From Paraphaeosphaeria minitans (taxonomy: Eukaryota > Ascomycota > Dothideomycetes > Pleosporales > Didymosphaeriaceae): a stretch of DNA of 64,000 nucleotides. Shown here in pieces: positions 20,424-32,228 of this stretch. Location: the NCBI GenBank assembly GCA_015832175.1, contig WJXW01000016.1, positions 496,001-560,000 of the forward strand, given 5' to 3'. The position numbers were made by a program, and so were the translations under genes. The first letter of the stretch is position 1. Every line of letters begins with the position of its first letter. The notes below the pieces were generated by a model. It made no database searches. It was given only the letters and a program-made list of their open reading frames with translations, and was not told the origin of the DNA.

Positions 20424-21740
20424 ATGCCTAAACGAAAGCGCGCAGAGCCCGCAGGCTCGAAGTCTCCCGAACTCACGGCCGATCGCTCTCTCGCCCGTCG
20501 CAAAAAGCAATGCACACAGCGCATTGCTGCTGCGCAGAAGCCTCTCGTGGCCGCGCTTCGCATGGCCGCCGGCCTCGAGCGCCAGAAGCACAGTCGAAGG
20601 AAGAAGACCGCGCAGTTGAATAAAGATGCTAAAGGAGTGGCGCGGATAGAAGCCGAATATACGCACCTCAAGGGCTTGGATCTCGACAAGGTCGCAGACC
20701 AGCATCTGCGAAAGACGTTTGCCAAAGTCAAGACTCTGAGGGAGAGCGGATGTATGCCGGAGAGCGTTGGGGAAGTCGATAAAGGGAGCAGTGATCCCGC
20801 ATCGCTGAATGTGAAGGGGAGGCTGTTCAAGGTGGATGCGGTGCGCAAGGTGGTGGATGAGCTGATCGACGAGTTGAAAGAGATTATCGGGGCTGCAGCC
20901 AGTGGTGCGACAACTGAGGGCAAAGACGGGGCGAAGAGCAAGAAGGCAAAGAGACAAGAGGCAGACGGAGAGGCCGAGATGGACGGGCTGGCACAGGATG
21001 GCGGAGAGGACAGTGACGCCTTTGCTGCGTTCGATGCATTGATCGCCGCACCGTCTTCGGCGGAAGACGACAGCGAGGGCTCACTGTCGGACGGGCATAG
21101 GCCGCCGAGTGAAGAAGACTTGGCCAGCGAGGGTGAGAGTGAAGACGACGAGGATGAGGACGAGGAAGAGGACAGCCCAAGCGCAGAATCAGTCGATGGC
21201 GATGATGGGATACCTGCATTCCACACCTTCAGCAACGACGACGAGGACTCCGCATCCGACTCCGACGACCTCTCGATACCCTTAGCCAAGACCAAGAGGA
21301 AAACGGCCGACCCCAAAGCCAGTGCCGACTCTAAATTTCTCCCGACCCTCAGCCACCCCACCTACATCTCTGGTTCTGAATCGGAAGCGTCCGACATCGA
21401 AGTTGCCCCGCGCAAGAACCGCCGCGGCCAGAAAGCGCGCCAAAAGATATGGGAGCAGAAGTACAAGGAGCAGGCGAAGCACATAGTGAAGCAGGAACGC
21501 GATCGGGGCTGGGATGCGAAGCGTGGCGCTGTAGCCGAACGGGGTGGAAGAAACGGAAGAGGCGGGCCATCGCGCGGCAGGGGCCCTGAGATCAGCGGTG
21601 CGAACGAGCTGCCACTGGGGCCGAAGAAGTCGAAGAGGGACGATGCCGGAAAGCTGCACCCGAGTTGGCTGGCAGCGAAGGCGGCCAAGGAGAAGAAGAT
21701 GGATGTGAAACCCATGGGCAAGAAGGTTGTGTTTGACTGA
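20424..21740 (+). CDS. BUD22: Bud22/SRFBP1-family ribosome biogenesis protein
   Basis: Single exon, 438 residues. A basic N-terminus (MPKRKRAEPAG) leads into the helical Bud22 N-terminal region (AEYTHLKGLDLDKVADQHL, KTFAKVKTLRESG, VDAVRKVVDELIDELKEI). A long acidic Asp/Glu/Ser linker follows (residues about 180-300). The conserved C-terminal block has FLPTLSHPTYISGSESE, the basic RRGQKARQKIWEQKYKEQAKHI, and LHPSWLAAKAAKEKK, close to the usual family ending. Yeast Bud22 is a nucleolar factor of small-subunit rRNA processing (established for the family); nucleolar location here is inferred from the basic segments. Confidence 0.88.
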   Translation: MPKRKRAEPAGSKSPELTADRSLARRKKQCTQRIAAAQKPLVAALRMAAGLERQKHSRRKKTAQLNKDAKGVARIEAEYTHLKGLDLDKVADQHLRKTFAKVKTLRESGCMPESVGEVDKGSSDPASLNVKGRLFKVDAVRKVVDELIDELKEIIGAAASGATTEGKDGAKSKKAKRQEADGEAEMDGLAQDGGEDSDAFAAFDALIAAPSSAEDDSEGSLSDGHRPPSEEDLASEGESEDDEDEDEEEDSPSAESVDGDDGIPAFHTFSNDDEDSASDSDDLSIPLAKTKRKTADPKASADSKFLPTLSHPTYISGSESEASDIEVAPRKNRRGQKARQKIWEQKYKEQAKHIVKQERDRGWDAKRGAVAERGGRNGRGGPSRGRGPEISGANELPLGPKKSKRDDAGKLHPSWLAAKAAKEKKMDVKPMGKKVVFD

Positions 21741-22334
21741 ACTTGATAGTGGTGAGAGCTCCATCAGAGCATCGAAAACACAAGATGATACCCGCACCTC
21801 GCTGAACACCACGCCGCATCTTGCGAATACCATGTGCCGTGCATGTAATTCCGGTGTTGTTTGTTCACCTATGCTGCGCGATCGGAAGCCTGGGCGATAT
21901 GTCGCATCTGCCCAGTGATGCAGAGTGGCCACTTTCCACCTGGTTCTCCCTCGTGGGCGTCCTTTCCTTATTCTGGACAACAAACACCTCCACCACACTG
22001 GCCTGAAAGAACGTCTTCTCTTTCACCCTCGTCTCGCACCACATCAGCCCCGTCACTCACCTCCCTACCAATCCCGATCCTTCTCCCCAGCCACTTGTCT
22101 CCCTCCTCCGCGACACTCTGCACAAAGAACCTCTTCCATGTGCAATGGCCTTCCCGCCACGAGGACGAAAACACAAAACCCAACATAAAGAGTCGCCAGC
22201 ACAGCAGCACCCTTTGTCTCCCACGCAGTCGATAATGCCATGGGTATATAAACCTGCGACGGCAAAAGTGCAGTCCCGTATCGAATGCCCTCATAAGCAG
22301 ACGTGTCATCACAATTAAGCCAAAGGTCAAGGAA
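21741..22334. other. Intergenic
   Basis: 3' side of BUD22 and promoter side of the kinase gene. No gene supported. Confidence 0.4.
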
Positions 22335-24209
22335 ATGGCAGACCCCGCCGCAGACCCCGCCGCAGTCGCTCTCATCGCCCTCGTCGGCAACTATCGCTTC
22401 TTCAGCAGCCACGAACGCACAGCCTGGAACAACCTCCCCACCCGCGACGAAAAATGGGCCTACCTCGTCTTCGCCCGTCAAAGGCACGCCGCTGAAGATG
22501 AGCGGGTAGCCAATAACCCGCGCAGAAGGCACAAGTACCGGAAAAAATCCTTTCTCATAATGAGGGAATGGCGCGCGCTGGATCCGTACGCCGAAGATGG
22601 TTCGGGGCGCATTGATCGAATCGAAGCAGCACGCACGGATGTGAACCGTCCAGATGCATTCAAATTTCAAGTATCGCCACGCTCTGGCTCCCCAGGATCC
22701 ATCAACGACTTCGAATCTCTTCCGGACGCTGGGAACAATGACACAGACTGGTTTCGCGGTCTCACATTCAGGTTCGTGCGGTCGTTGTTCAAACGTAATT
22801 ACCGAGTAGAGGCCGATTCCAAAGGCTACTGGACTGCAGTGCGGCTGTATGTTGGCGTAGACGATTCGAACAGGATTAGGGATGTAAGTTCTCAAAACTT
22901 CTGTCAACGTACTGCAGCGGCTTACGTTTGGTAGACTGTGGTGGTCAAAAACGTCGATGTATATGAAACTTCCGACCAAGAAAACGCTCTCGGACTTGCG
23001 TTGGAAAAGACGGTCAAACGTCTCGCCTGGGGTTTACCGGACAATGATCACATCCTCAAGCCGCGGTACTGGAGACTGAGCTCCTACGAATATACAGCGA
23101 GGGACGACGACGGTAACGTAATGCTCACGGATGAAGGAGAAGATAAGGTTCAGCGAGGTGGCTTGAGGTCATACTGGGACTATTGCGAAGGGGGTGACTT
23201 GCGTGACCTGATTGAACAATATTCTTGGGAGATGGCCGGGAATGATGGTGAATGGTAAGTGGCAAGCTTTTTTTTTAGCACGCGTGAACCGCTTGATCGC
23301 AGGAACATTGTTTGTCTGAAGTGCTGACATCATGAGCAGTAAGATACCCGAGAAGTTTATTTGGCACGTTTTCCATTCCATGGCACTCGCTCTGTACACT
23401 TTGTATGCCCACGAACAGTATGATTCCACCAGGGAAGAAAATAAGTTAGGCCAGTTTGGCCGCGGAAACACGATCCATCGAGATATTAAGCCTCACAACA
23501 TTTTCTTAAGATCTGGGGGCGATGAAAATTTTCCTGGCTTTAGTGACATGTATCCTCGACCTGTCCTCGGGGATTTCGATTTCGCCGTGTTGATGAAAGA
23601 TCTCAAAGAATCATATCCTAATGATTATGCTATAGGAACAAAAGGCTATATTGCACCAGTAAGTACTTGTTACACTATTTTTTTCTATGTTCGTGCAGGA
23701 AACGGGAGACTGACCTTCTTCAGGATTATTACCTCGATCATCAGAACGACCCTGTTTCAAGCAAGTCTGACATTTGGTCACTCGCTGGCGTGATATGGGA
23801 TTTGATGAATAGCAAGCGTGGTTGGCCTTCTGATCCCAAATTCCTCGGCAATGTTGGACTGGCAAATATGCGAATGACAACCCAAAATAGGATCGTAGAT
23901 ACTATCCTCAACACACGCTTCCGGAAGCCGGATTATCCAACCCACAACTACATGCAAGACGTATTACATCCTCGGGACGATCTTCCCAAGTATACCACCT
24001 GGCTCACTGAACTCGTCGATGACTGCTCGCGTCACGACCCTAAAGAGCGCATAGGCATTGTTGAGCTTCTGAAGAGGATGGAGAAGATCATGGATAATAT
24101 AAACATTGAGAGAGATGGGCTGAGCGGTCCGAAAGATAAGTTGCGTCTCCAGCCGGACCCATTTCTTCGTGGGAGGGTTGTAAATCTTACCAGAAGACGG
24201 GCAGCATGA
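22335..24209 (+). CDS. Divergent serine/threonine protein kinase
   Basis: Four exons: 22335-22883, 22935-23254, 23340-23658 and 23724-24209; 557 residues. The three introns (51, 85 and 65 bases) have GTAAGT donors and keep phase. The kinase domain fills residues from about 160 on. A likely ATP-site lysine lies in DTVVVKNVD; the catalytic loop IHRDIKPHN has Asp at about 338; VLGDFDFAV stands in the place of DFG; IGTKGYIAPD replaces the usual APE; KSDIWSLAGVIWDLM is the conserved DxWSLG helix. The glycine-rich loop is not obvious. The N-terminal 150 residues are specific to this protein. The style resembles NEK-like kinases expanded in dothideomycetes. DFG to DFD is uncommon but keeps the magnesium-binding first Asp, so activity is possible. 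Confidence 0.82.
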
Positions 24210-24659
24210 TCGAGCAGTTCTAGAATCTAGTAAGATCGGGAGGAACGAGGACGTTTGCGGAACATTTTTGCGTTGAGGTGTTCAAATTAGGACCTTTGTG
24301 GATATAGTATTGAGATTGAATGATAGATATGCAATTTGAAGTACGACGTCTGCGCTCAAATCCCCTAAGTATCTGTTACTGTTACTCTCCTCCAAGATTC
24401 AATCAGCACCTCTACGGTATCCCACAGCGTCGGCACTACGGCCATGCATTTGTGAACCTCTAGCGTCCTAGTATAACTACCTACCCACCTGTACCTACAA
24501 GCCAGCAAACACCAACCTCCAATTTCTATTCACCCACGTCCACAGCATGAACCATCAATGTGTATTCCAGCATGAACCTGCGCCCTCGGGGACCCGACAA
24601 TTCCAGAGCTTCATACCCGGTGTCTAGGTGCGCGTCCATGCGCCTTACCCTAGCCTTAG

Positions 24660-24665
24660 CACGTG
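24660..24665. promoter_or_regulatory. CACGTG E-box upstream of the secreted phosphatase gene
   Basis: A palindromic CACGTG within GCACGTGC, about 240 bases before the start codon at 24903. CACGTG is the core site of Pho4/NUC-1-type bHLH regulators of phosphate starvation in fungi, which fits a secreted phosphate-releasing enzyme. Other bHLH factors bind the same core, so this is inference. Confidence 0.4.
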
Positions 24666-24818
24666 CACACGTCAGTGGCCAATTCCTGTCTCCTCGCAGA
24701 TTCGCAAATGCAATCTTTTCCCGAAAAGGCAACTGTGTAAGGGGCCAAGGTGCGTGCCCAAGAAGCGCCAAGCACCTTCCGCGCGGAGGGATCCGCCACA
24801 AGGGACCTTGAGGGAGCG

Positions 24819-24827
24819 ATATAAGGC
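24819..24827 (+). promoter_or_regulatory. TATA-like box
   Basis: GATATAAGG lies about 80 bases upstream of the start codon at 24903, a usual distance for a TATA element in fungal genes with short leaders. Confidence 0.4.
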
Positions 24828-24902
24828 TGCAGGTACGGAAGTTTGGGGTTGAGGTATCCTCGCGTCCACCGACACTCATTAATACTTTTGGAAGTGTACA
24901 TA

Positions 24903-26668
24903 ATGAAGAGTAACGTGTTGAAGGGAGCTGCACTTGCGGTGTCGGCGTTGGGCTTGGCAAGTACGACGACGGCAGCGAGGGAGGATGTGTTGGCGAGCAA
25001 GAGGCATGTGAAACGTGGGTTGGATTGTGAGGGGAATTACAATATATGTAAGTGCGTGGAAGGCTAAATAGTGGTTGGACGTTCGAATCATGTCATTGCA
25101 GCAAGACACTGACTATTGAAGCTTTCTTTCACATCAACGATGTGCATGCTCATCTGGATGAGTTCAGCTCCTCCGGAACTGACTGTACCAGACCAGAAAG
25201 AGGATGTTACGGTGGCTACTCGCGCGTCAAGCATGTCATCGACACACAACGCCCCAACCATAACGACAGTCTTTGGCTAAATGTCGGCGACGAATTCCAG
25301 GGAACCCTTTTCTACAGCTACTACCGGGGAGAGAAGATTGCAGAGACTATGAATCAGCTCGGATTTGATGCCATGACCCTAGGAAACCACGAGTTCGACG
25401 GCGGGGACGAGGAACTAGGCGCCTTCTTGCAGAACCTGACAAACATCCCTATAGTCTCAGCCAACATTCATTCTACCAACGAGATCCTAAATAAGACGAT
25501 TAAGCCGTACCACATCTTCTGGGACAAGGGACTCGCCCTCATCGGGGTGACGACGGAAGACACCGCCAGCATCTCCAACCCCAGTGAGGGAACCACGTTC
25601 TCCAGCGCGGTGGAAGCCGTGCAGAATGCCATCGATGAGATCAAGGCGACGACGAACATCACCCGCATTGCGGCCATCACTCACATCGGCTACGAAAAAG
25701 ACCAGGAGCTCGCCAAACAGACGAGCGGCTTGCAGCTCATCATTGGTGGGCATTCGCACACCCTGCTCGGCAACATCACCGGCGCCGAAGGCTCCTACCC
25801 GACCATTACTACCAACAAAGACGGTGATGAGGTCTTCATCGTCACCGCGTACCGCTGGGGCGAGTACGTCGGCTACATCGACGTGACGTACGACGCCGCC
25901 GGCAAGATCCTGGCCTATCACGGCGCCCCTATCCACCTTACCAACAATACCAAGCAGGATGAGAACCTACAGGCCCAGATCAACGCCTGGCGCGGCCCCT
26001 TCGAGGAGTTCGCCAAGGAAGTCCTCGGTGTATCCAACGTTGAGCTCGACCAAACGACCTGTCAGCAGAAAGAGTGCCTCCTCGGCGACTTCATGGCCGA
26101 CGCAATGCTCGCCTACCGCGTGGACGCCGGGGAAGCCGTCGACTTCGCCATCATCAACGCGGGCGGTATCCGCGCGACCATCGACACCGGCGACATCACG
26201 CGCGGTGAGGTCCTGACCTCCTTCCCCTTCGGCAACTCCATTGTCGAACTGACCATCTCTGGTGCCGATCTGCGCAAATTCCTCGAGGGTATCGTGTCTG
26301 GCGTCTCGCAGACGAACGGAAAAGAGGTTACCTCGTTCTTGCAGATATCGTCATCCTTGCGCATCAGCTACGACGCGGCACAGCCGGCGGGCAGTCAACT
26401 GGTGTCAGTCTCCATCGACGAAGAGGCACTCGACGATGCGAAAGAGTACCGCTATGTCACGCTGGACTTCATTGCAGGCGGTGGGGATAATTTCTTTGAG
26501 CCGAGAAGCGATTTCGTGGCACTGGATACGCAGGATGAGGTCCTGGTACAGTACATCGCTAAGACAACGCCGGTGGATATCGCGCTTGATGGACGGATCG
26601 AGGCGGTGGGAGGCGCGGCGAGAAGGGCGTTGGGGGTTGCGGGGCGGAGGTGGGCGCAGAGGGAGTAG
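24903..26668 (+). CDS. Secreted 5'-nucleotidase / metallophosphoesterase
   Basis: Two exons, 24903-25047 and 25122-26668, joined in phase 1 across a 74-base intron; 563 residues. A signal peptide is clear (residues 1-24, LKGAALAVSALGLASTTTAA). The metallophosphatase domain has all metal-site blocks: FHINDVHAHLDEF, NVGDEFQGT, TLGNHEFDGG, ITHIG and IIGGHSHT. The C-terminal 5'-nucleotidase domain has INAGGIRATI, TSFPFGNSIVELTISG and YVTLDFIAGGGDNFF, where the substrate-stacking Phe lies. Several N-glycosylation sequons are present. The family hydrolyses extracellular nucleoside monophosphates to nucleoside and phosphate. There is no C-terminal hydrophobic GPI signal, so a soluble secreted enzyme is inferred. 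Confidence 0.92.
25048..25121 (+). other. Intron
   Basis: A 74-base intron: donor GTAAGT, branch ACTGAC, acceptor GAAG. The join restores NISFFHINDVHAHL, the first conserved block. An earlier CAG acceptor would break the frame. Confidence 0.8.
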
Positions 26669-27842
26669 GTTTGCTGTCGAGATGTTGGCATGGTTCTATA
26701 GAAACCGGAACGAGTGTCAAGCTAGCTGTATGAACACGGAGTTTTAGTTCCTTAGTGTCTATGTGCTTGTTTGCGTGGTGAACGAATGAATTGTATCGAG
26801 ATAAAAGCCCCCAGATTGGCGGCCGGTGAGGCGTTCGCTGGGGTGAATAGTAATCCACTTTACTAGAACCACTTTCCAGGCGCTGTGTGTTCTTGTTTTT
26901 ATCATTTCCGACAAAAATCTCGGCACGTTGATTTCGGTCTTCAAAAAGGTAGTTTCGCAATGTTTGATTAATGTTTGCAAGACAGTTCGTGTTCCTGGCA
27001 GTCGCAGAATTCCTGTAATGCGTTTTACCGTGGCTTTCATGGTTCGCCAGGTTCTATCAATGGGTACCACGACAGAGAGCTATTTGCGAGACAAGACGCA
27101 TTGTGCGAGACAAAGGACCAAACAATAGGTCAAAGTTGATTGAGCGGTGTCCAAATCCATGCGTTCAGAAGTGCCTTCCAGCTGCCTGCCAAATTCTTGC
27201 TGTTTTTCAACGACTACATGTCCTTTCGGTTTTCTAGTTGCATACTACCACTCATGTGTATATTCTTTATTTGACAATGACCCTCTTCTATTCTTCGTGA
27301 ACAATGTTTCGTCGACTCTTCCGACGAGCGGCGCAAATATTGTGTACACACAGAGACAGCACTTTCGCCACGCAATACCTCTGCTGCACCTAATATACTT
27401 AGATGTTCGTCCTTCTATAGGTATAGTTTTTCTTTAAGTGAAGCTTTTCCCATACACGTTTCAAATTTCCATACTTTCGACCCTTTGGCACTAGCGGCCA
27501 CCTTGAATTCAACTTCACCTTCACCAGCCTCAGCCTCGACGTCACAGCTACGTTCAGACCTCGAAACTTTCTCCCAGAACGGACGCACGCGACGCATCTG
27601 CCAAGCCGAGAGCCAACGCGCACCGAATATAAAACTGACGTCCGTTGCTCCAGTCCACACCCATACGCTCGACTCTTAACACCACGACCCGCCAGTGCTT
27701 TGACGACAAACTCGTGACGCTGAAGTACTAGCTACGTCTTTGAACCGTTAACAGCACGCGCACACTCGTCTACACCAGGGTTAATCATTTTCTTTCTCTC
27801 CACTTGCACCTCGATTCTTCCGCCGGCTAGGCCGTCTTGGAA
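26669..27842. other. Intergenic
   Basis: A 1.2-kb region, pyrimidine-rich in its last 100 bases before the CCCH gene (CTTTCTCTCC tracts typical of fungal promoters). No gene supported. Confidence 0.4.
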
Positions 27843-30650
27843 ATGGCGGACAAAATGCTCCAGTACGTCGGCTACACGCAAACCTTCAAATGCAAGCGCA
27901 GCCGTGAGAATGATAGTGATAGCGAGGGAGAGGATCTGCCCAAAATGGCAAAGACACCTCGTTCGGTGAATTTGGTTCCCCGAAACCCCTTGACTTTGAC
28001 AAAGTACTGACGATCACAGAAACGAGATAAGAAGAAGTTGCGTGTATACAACTCGTATACAACGCCAAAGAGTAGTCCGCCAGCAACTACCATCGCAACT
28101 CCTGCGCCTGGCCCTCGGTTGACCGCCAACGGCCACGAATATGACCCGACGCAGAACGTGTTCAAGCAGTCTCAGCAGAACCACCCAAGGCTCCCCCCAA
28201 CTCCTCCTGAGACGCCGGTCGCACAGTCGAGCTCGGAAGACAAGTCGTCCGAGAGCCCAGCCAGCTCCAACGCCCAATGGCGTCGCCTCGGCATGTATGA
28301 GCTCCCGCTGCATGATCCAAAGAAGACCAGCGTCGCACAATATACTTGGACCTGTTCAAGGGAAGCTGTGGAGATTCACACAGACGCTCATGCATTCCTG
28401 CTACTTGCAGAGGAGGCCGTATGTATGCGAAAGGAACTTGCCGAGGCGCGACAGCAGGAGGTCGGCCCAGAGAAAGAAGAGCTCGAGAAGAAGCTCGAAC
28501 TTTCCGAGGAGGCTCTTGCAGTAGAGAGAAAGGCAAAGAAGGTCCTGGAGAACGAGCTTGCGGCAGAGCGACAAGCCAAGAAGATCCTGCAGGACGAACT
28601 CGCCACTGAGCGGGAAGGGAAAGCAAACCTTGAGAACGAGCTTTCTCTGGAGCAGAAATCGACCAAGACCTTGCAAGAGAAGCTTGCTACTTCTCTACAG
28701 GAGAAGGAAGATCTCAGAAAAGCACGTAACAAAGACGCTTCGAATCACTCCACCAAGCTTGAAAGGCTCGAAAAAGAGAACAAGAATCTCTCCGAGAAGT
28801 TCAGAGTTGAGAAGAAGAAGTGCCAGGGCCTTGAGAACAGCAAAGCCATGTTCAGTCAACAGTACCAGCAATTCGAGAAGGAGAAGGTCCTAATCCAGGA
28901 GCAAATAATTGAACATTGCAAGAACCATGTTCTGAAAGTTCTTATTCGGATCCTAGCAGAATACTGGAATGACGGCTCGCTCACAGTAGACACGATCGCT
29001 CCCGAGCTTCACGCAGCATTCTTCGATATGATCGATGGTAATACTACCTTCGATCAGCTCGCAGATCAAGTTTCCCGCTATTACGATCAGAATACCGGGG
29101 AGCGTGCGAAATTCGAGGGCAGTGTTGGACAGGGTGCTGCTACAGTTGGTACTCAGAATTATGCTTCCTCGGTACCTCAGCCACAGGCCTGCAACTGGCA
29201 ACAACCTGCGCCACTGAATGCTTCGGCTTCTCAAGCCAATGTACTTGTCAACCAGCCCGAAGTTATGGAATTTGAGGCCTCCCAAGTAGTCACCAACACC
29301 CCGCTCGCCCCTACCCAGCCCCAGGTGCCGATCATAAGCACCAAGTGGACGCCATCTTCTGCAGCGCAGCGGCCTTCCACTACTGATGTAGGCTATGCAG
29401 TACCAGAAGCCATGGAGGTTGAGGCTATCAAGCCGCGCTGTGAGTTACCGTGCACGTACTTCGACTCTGATCGTGGATGCAACAAAGGGAAGAAGTGCAC
29501 CTTCCTCCACGCTCATACTGTAAATGGGCTCGGAGACACCACGACTGTTCCTATGGAGATTGAAGCTCCCAAGTACAAGAAGAAAATGCCGTGCAGGTTC
29601 TTCCGCGGCCCTGGCGGTTGCAAACAGGGCGCGGCCTGCACGTACCTTCACCCGGCCGATTCATCTGCACTGCAACAGGTTAACGGAACTGGGATCGTTG
29701 CTAGCATGGCAGAACCCATGGACTTGGACACTTCCAAGCGGAACCCGGAATGTAGATTCGCACATCGTCCGGGCGGTTGCACACGGCAGAATTGCCCGTT
29801 TACTCACCCTGCCGATCCATCTGCCGCGCAACGATCCTCTGCGACCGGGCAAAGGGCCGATACAACGGAGATTATGGAAGTCGAAGTTCCTGGTCAGCGC
29901 CCAATTTGCAAGTTCATGCTGCGTCCTGGCGGCTGCAGGAAGCGGGACACCTGCACGTCCACTCACCCTGGCGATCCTGGCTGCGGCATTGCCCCAGAGG
30001 CGGTCGCTATCCTGGATCGGGAGGTACTGCCAGCACAGCGAGTCCTTCTCCAGGCGAAGAGTGAAGATGCGAAGCTTCAGCCTGTAGCGCAGATGGCCCG
30101 AGGTTATTACAAGTTCATCAACCAGATAATCGGAAGCGCGCGCCAGGCCTCCCTTAACCGCAAGAATAAGATCATCTTCATGAAAATGATGGATGGCCAC
30201 ATCGGCACCGCCGGAGTATTAATCCAAAACGCGCCACCTAGTCTCGTTCGACGCTTCAACCTGCCCACGAATGGCTTCCTGGCTGCTGGCAGTAGCATTG
30301 ATGGGTGGTTTGATGCGGGATCCAACATGCCGGAAGATTGCAAGGACTCCTGGATGCTCCTGAAGATGTTCGATAAGGCCATAGCTGACAAGATCCAATT
30401 GCCGGTTCAAGTCGCTCCTTCAATCGTTTTAACTCCTGCGCCGCCTGCTTGGAATAACCAGCAGGGTTCGTATGCCGGCCACAGTGTTACGTCGCTAGGT
30501 GCCCCTGCTCCAATCCAGCAGCTTGAGCAGGACCTAGATGCGATCATCAGGTCCGGGGGTCAACATGCAACCAGCCAGGCGAAAGAAACACAGTCCCGAT
30601 CATCCAGGAGTGCTCAGCCTTTTGGAAATCATGGTGGTAGTCAGCCCTAG
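27843..30650 (+). CDS. Coiled-coil protein with four CCCH zinc fingers
   Basis: Two exons, 27843-27965 and 28020-30650, joined in phase 0 across a 54-base intron (GTGAAT donor, TACTGAC branch, CACAG acceptor); 917 residues. A disordered N-terminus leads to a long Glu/Lys/Leu-rich coiled coil (residues about 175-335) with repeated blocks (KKVLENELAAERQAKK, ILQDELATEREGK). Four C-x8-C-x5-C-x3-H fingers follow at about residues 515, 565, 617 and 670: CTYFDSDRGCNKGKKCTFLH, CRFFRGPGGCKQGAACTYLH, CRFAHRPGGCTRQNCPFTH (one residue shorter) and CKFMLRPGGCRKRDTCTSTH. Tandem CCCH fingers of this spacing usually bind RNA. A helical C-terminal domain (about 700-820) follows. The gene may be longer: in-frame coding-like text continues past the TAG (see findings). 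Confidence 0.82.
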
Positions 30651-32228
30651 CATGGCGGCCAGCGTGGCAATGGCAACCGTCTCGATTTGAATACGGTGAA
30701 CAGTGGACGTATTGAGAGGCCCACATCAACGGCAGCCTCCCACGGGTCAGGGATTTGACTGGTACGACAGACCAGAATGCCTACATCCAACACGGCCAGC
30801 AAAATGCTACTCGCAGGGCGACGTTGAGTTAGGTAAGCCGAACTATGCAATCTTGAGAAAAGACACATGTACTGACGTGAGGCCAGGACGAGCACGTCCG
30901 GCGGCTAGGCTGAAAAAATGAGCTCGAATATGCTGCAATTCACGAGACGACTGTACACCCCGTAAGCCGAACCAATGCCTTCCACTTATCATATTATTGC
31001 TAACATGACTCCAGGGTCAACCGAGATTGAACCTCCGAACTTTTTGCAAGTCGGGAGCCCTGGGTTTGATTCCATTTATTTTCAGCGCTTGTGCGATGTC
31101 TCCGGTCTTGCTTCTTTGGATGCCTCAGTCATTTTATTCCTTTGTATTGATTGAAATACTTCTTGCCCTGGAGATTACAAGGGATTGCGACCTGGCACAA
31201 CAAACCAGGATCCAGGAGAACCCACAGGGAGGACACCCCAGCAAGCACGAACACAGGTGCGAGGACCGGTCTACTGATGTCCATCGATGAGAGAGTGCAC
31301 GCTCGAGTCTTTAGGTTGACGCTTCAAAGCTAGGAGGGAAACGCTTATGATTGAAAGTTGTCGTTCGGTGGACTTGAATCCCGCTGCGGTTTTTGTGTTC
31401 GATCAGCCGCCCTTTTTCTTGTTTCTTTTTCCTTTCTTTTTTCTTTTAAAGTGAGCCATCATACCGTTGGATGGCTTTTAGCTTGTTAGTAGCTTCATTT
31501 TTGGGCTTCATTTTTCGCCTCGGGTTTTGGTTCCGGATTTGTTTTGTGCGGTGATCAATGATTGTTTCTTGAATTCCGTAATGTTATGATAGCGTTCAGT
31601 CCTCTTGAGAAAGGGAAATGTTCAGAGTCTGGCTACTTTACACTTTTATTTAGTTGTTGAGTTCTGCAATCCGAATAGCGTTCAACCCTCTCGAGAAGAG
31701 ACCAGACTCAAAGTTTGGTTGATTGGAACACCCTTGACATCTGTCCCAATAGAATTTTAGAAGTCTAGGCCATGCCTCTTTGATTGCAACATTAGCGAGG
31801 CGAATAGTGGGATACATGAAACAGTGCAACAAATTGCCAGAAAAGGAAGAACTACAACTTGCGTACAGTGTTAAAGCGTGAATCTTTTTCTAACTATCAA
31901 TCGTGAGTCATAAAGCAGTCCTAACCAGCATGTGACAAATTTCCCTCGTACGAGAAGGCGATGCTAGTCTCGCAATTGCAGGTGCGACAACATATTGGTA
32001 CAATAGTGGGTCCTTCGGGCAGAACTCTGCGTGAGCGTCGGCCAGCCCTACCCTTCGCCGATGGCAGACGCAAAGAGTCTGCACCATCGAAAAGCTGTAT
32101 AAAACTTACATGACAGCCTGATCAGCTCTGTAACATTGTGTTTTGAGTCAGGCTCCATACCGCATTTTGGTTCACCGTATGCGCGGAAGTTTACTGCACG
32201 TTCTCCCTCTTTCAACACTACCCCCGTC
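30651..32228. other. Intergenic; first part may be lost C-terminal coding sequence
   Basis: 30651-30758 continues the CCCH frame with protein-like text after its TAG. Two intron-like segments follow (30835-30886 and 30961-31017, each GTAAGCCGAAC...CCAG), which may mark a spliced 3' UTR. From 31400 to 31900 the sequence is AT-rich and holds nothing recognisable. Confidence 0.4.

Larger units (their letters stand above)
24210..24902. other. Promoter region of the 5'-nucleotidase gene
   Basis: No gene is supported; open segments overlap on both strands. It contains an E-box (24660-24665) and a TATA-like box, listed separately. Confidence 0.45.

Noticed and set aside
20333..21361. 342-codon minus frame rich in Ser
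   Set aside because: Antisense of BUD22; Ser runs mirror its acidic codons.
22065..22979. 304-codon minus frame
   Set aside because: Antisense of the first kinase exons, without domains.
31053..31070. GGGTTTGATTCC, resembling a tRNA B box
   Set aside because: No paired T stem, anticodon arm or A box at the right distance.
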